A DNA stretch of 48,475 nt from positions 1 through 48,475 of the IMG/VR virus record IMGVR_UViG_3300010293_000006; one strand, 5' to 3'. Each line of letters opens with the position of its first letter. The first letter of the stretch is position 1. This DNA is from a virus. This document shows, one piece after another, positions 48,316-48,475 of the stretch. The notes under the pieces are model-generated. The model saw only the letters and a list, made by a program, of their open reading frames with translations, did no database searches and had not been told where the DNA came from. Both the position numbers and the translations under genes were made by a program.

Positions 48316-48475
48316 CAGCCCATACTATGCTTGAGCTTATTTCGTTAAGAAAGAACATTAATCCTAGACTGGCTGAGACGTTAATCAATGCTAGACTGTC
48401 TATGATGTTTGGTGAATCTGGTGGCGTCAAGCTTATTTGGAAACCTTCATCTACTAATGGTCAAATTTATAGAGC
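48312..48475 (+). CDS. Late gene, 3' end missing at window edge
   Basis: The ATG overlaps the stop of the previous gene (ATGA). 54 residues are visible ('MTAHTMLELISLRKNINPRL', 'MMFGESGGVKLIWKP'), an N-terminal helix then a strand. The frame is open to the last base. If base 48475 is joined to base 1 the frame stops after about 100 bases and does not enter the LamG gene frame, so the true continuation is not in the window. Function unknown; late virion gene by position. Confidence 0.5.
   Translation, partial: MTAHTMLELISLRKNINPRLAETLINARLSMMFGESGGVKLIWKPSSTNGQIYR

Noticed and set aside
1-48475. CRISPR array, insertion sequence, integrase or attachment site
   Set aside because: No regularly spaced repeats, no transposase or recombinase motifs and no tRNA-terminal duplication were seen.
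1-48475. T7- or N4-type single-subunit RNA polymerase
   Set aside because: No palm-type motifs were found in any large frame; the polymerase motifs in the giant protein are of the double-psi-barrel type.

Overview
The window is a fragment of a tailed, probably short-tailed (podovirus-like), double-stranded DNA phage genome. Evidence: a head module in the usual order (small-terminase position, large terminase, portal, scaffold, major capsid, decoration, connector), tail nozzle and fibre genes, internal virion proteins, lysis genes, and a separate opposite-strand replication module. There is no integrase, repressor or other lysogeny gene. The DNA is AT-rich, and AGA/AGG and TTA/TTG codons are common; this fits the two phage tRNA genes, Arg(UCU) and Leu(UAA). 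An i-spanin-like protein and peptidoglycan enzymes weakly suggest a Gram-negative host. I cannot name the host.

Layout. (1) 1-22815, + strand, late genes: LamG-type protein (cut by the window edge), membrane/coiled-coil protein, permuted papain-like hydrolase, large tail protein, fibre, two internal virion proteins, then a 4466-residue giant protein (over a quarter of the window), a Lys-rich micro-protein and an M15 endolysin-like peptidase. A terminator lies at 22839-22878. (2) 22891-37532, - strand: dUTPase, RuvC-like resolvase, many small unknowns, two capsid-decoration-like genes with their own promoter, two tRNAs, a Gp157-like protein, a DUF932-like protein, a primase-helicase fusion, a DUF669-like putative ssDNA-binding protein, and a RecA-fold ATPase whose P-loop is at the C-terminus. 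(3) 37533-38782, regulatory hub: AT-rich, palindrome-rich DNA, one small GC-rich - strand gene, and the late promoter. (4) 38783-48475, + strand: head genes, cut by the right edge. The late transcription unit appears to run off the right end and resume at the left end, so the genome is probably circularly permuted. The two ends do not join in frame, so some sequence is missing.

Most notable: the giant protein combines a zincin motif, an L,D-transpeptidase, a SLOG-like domain and a two-barrel RNA polymerase core (DYDGD). This suggests that an RNA polymerase is carried in the virion and injected, by analogy with crAss-like phages and in contrast to the T7-type enzyme of N4. The second is a circularly permuted Sak4/AAA_24-type ATPase. 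The third is a strand-polar decamer, GGTCGTATCC, found seven times exactly on the + strand whatever the gene direction. All functional calls come from motif reading; no database search was made.
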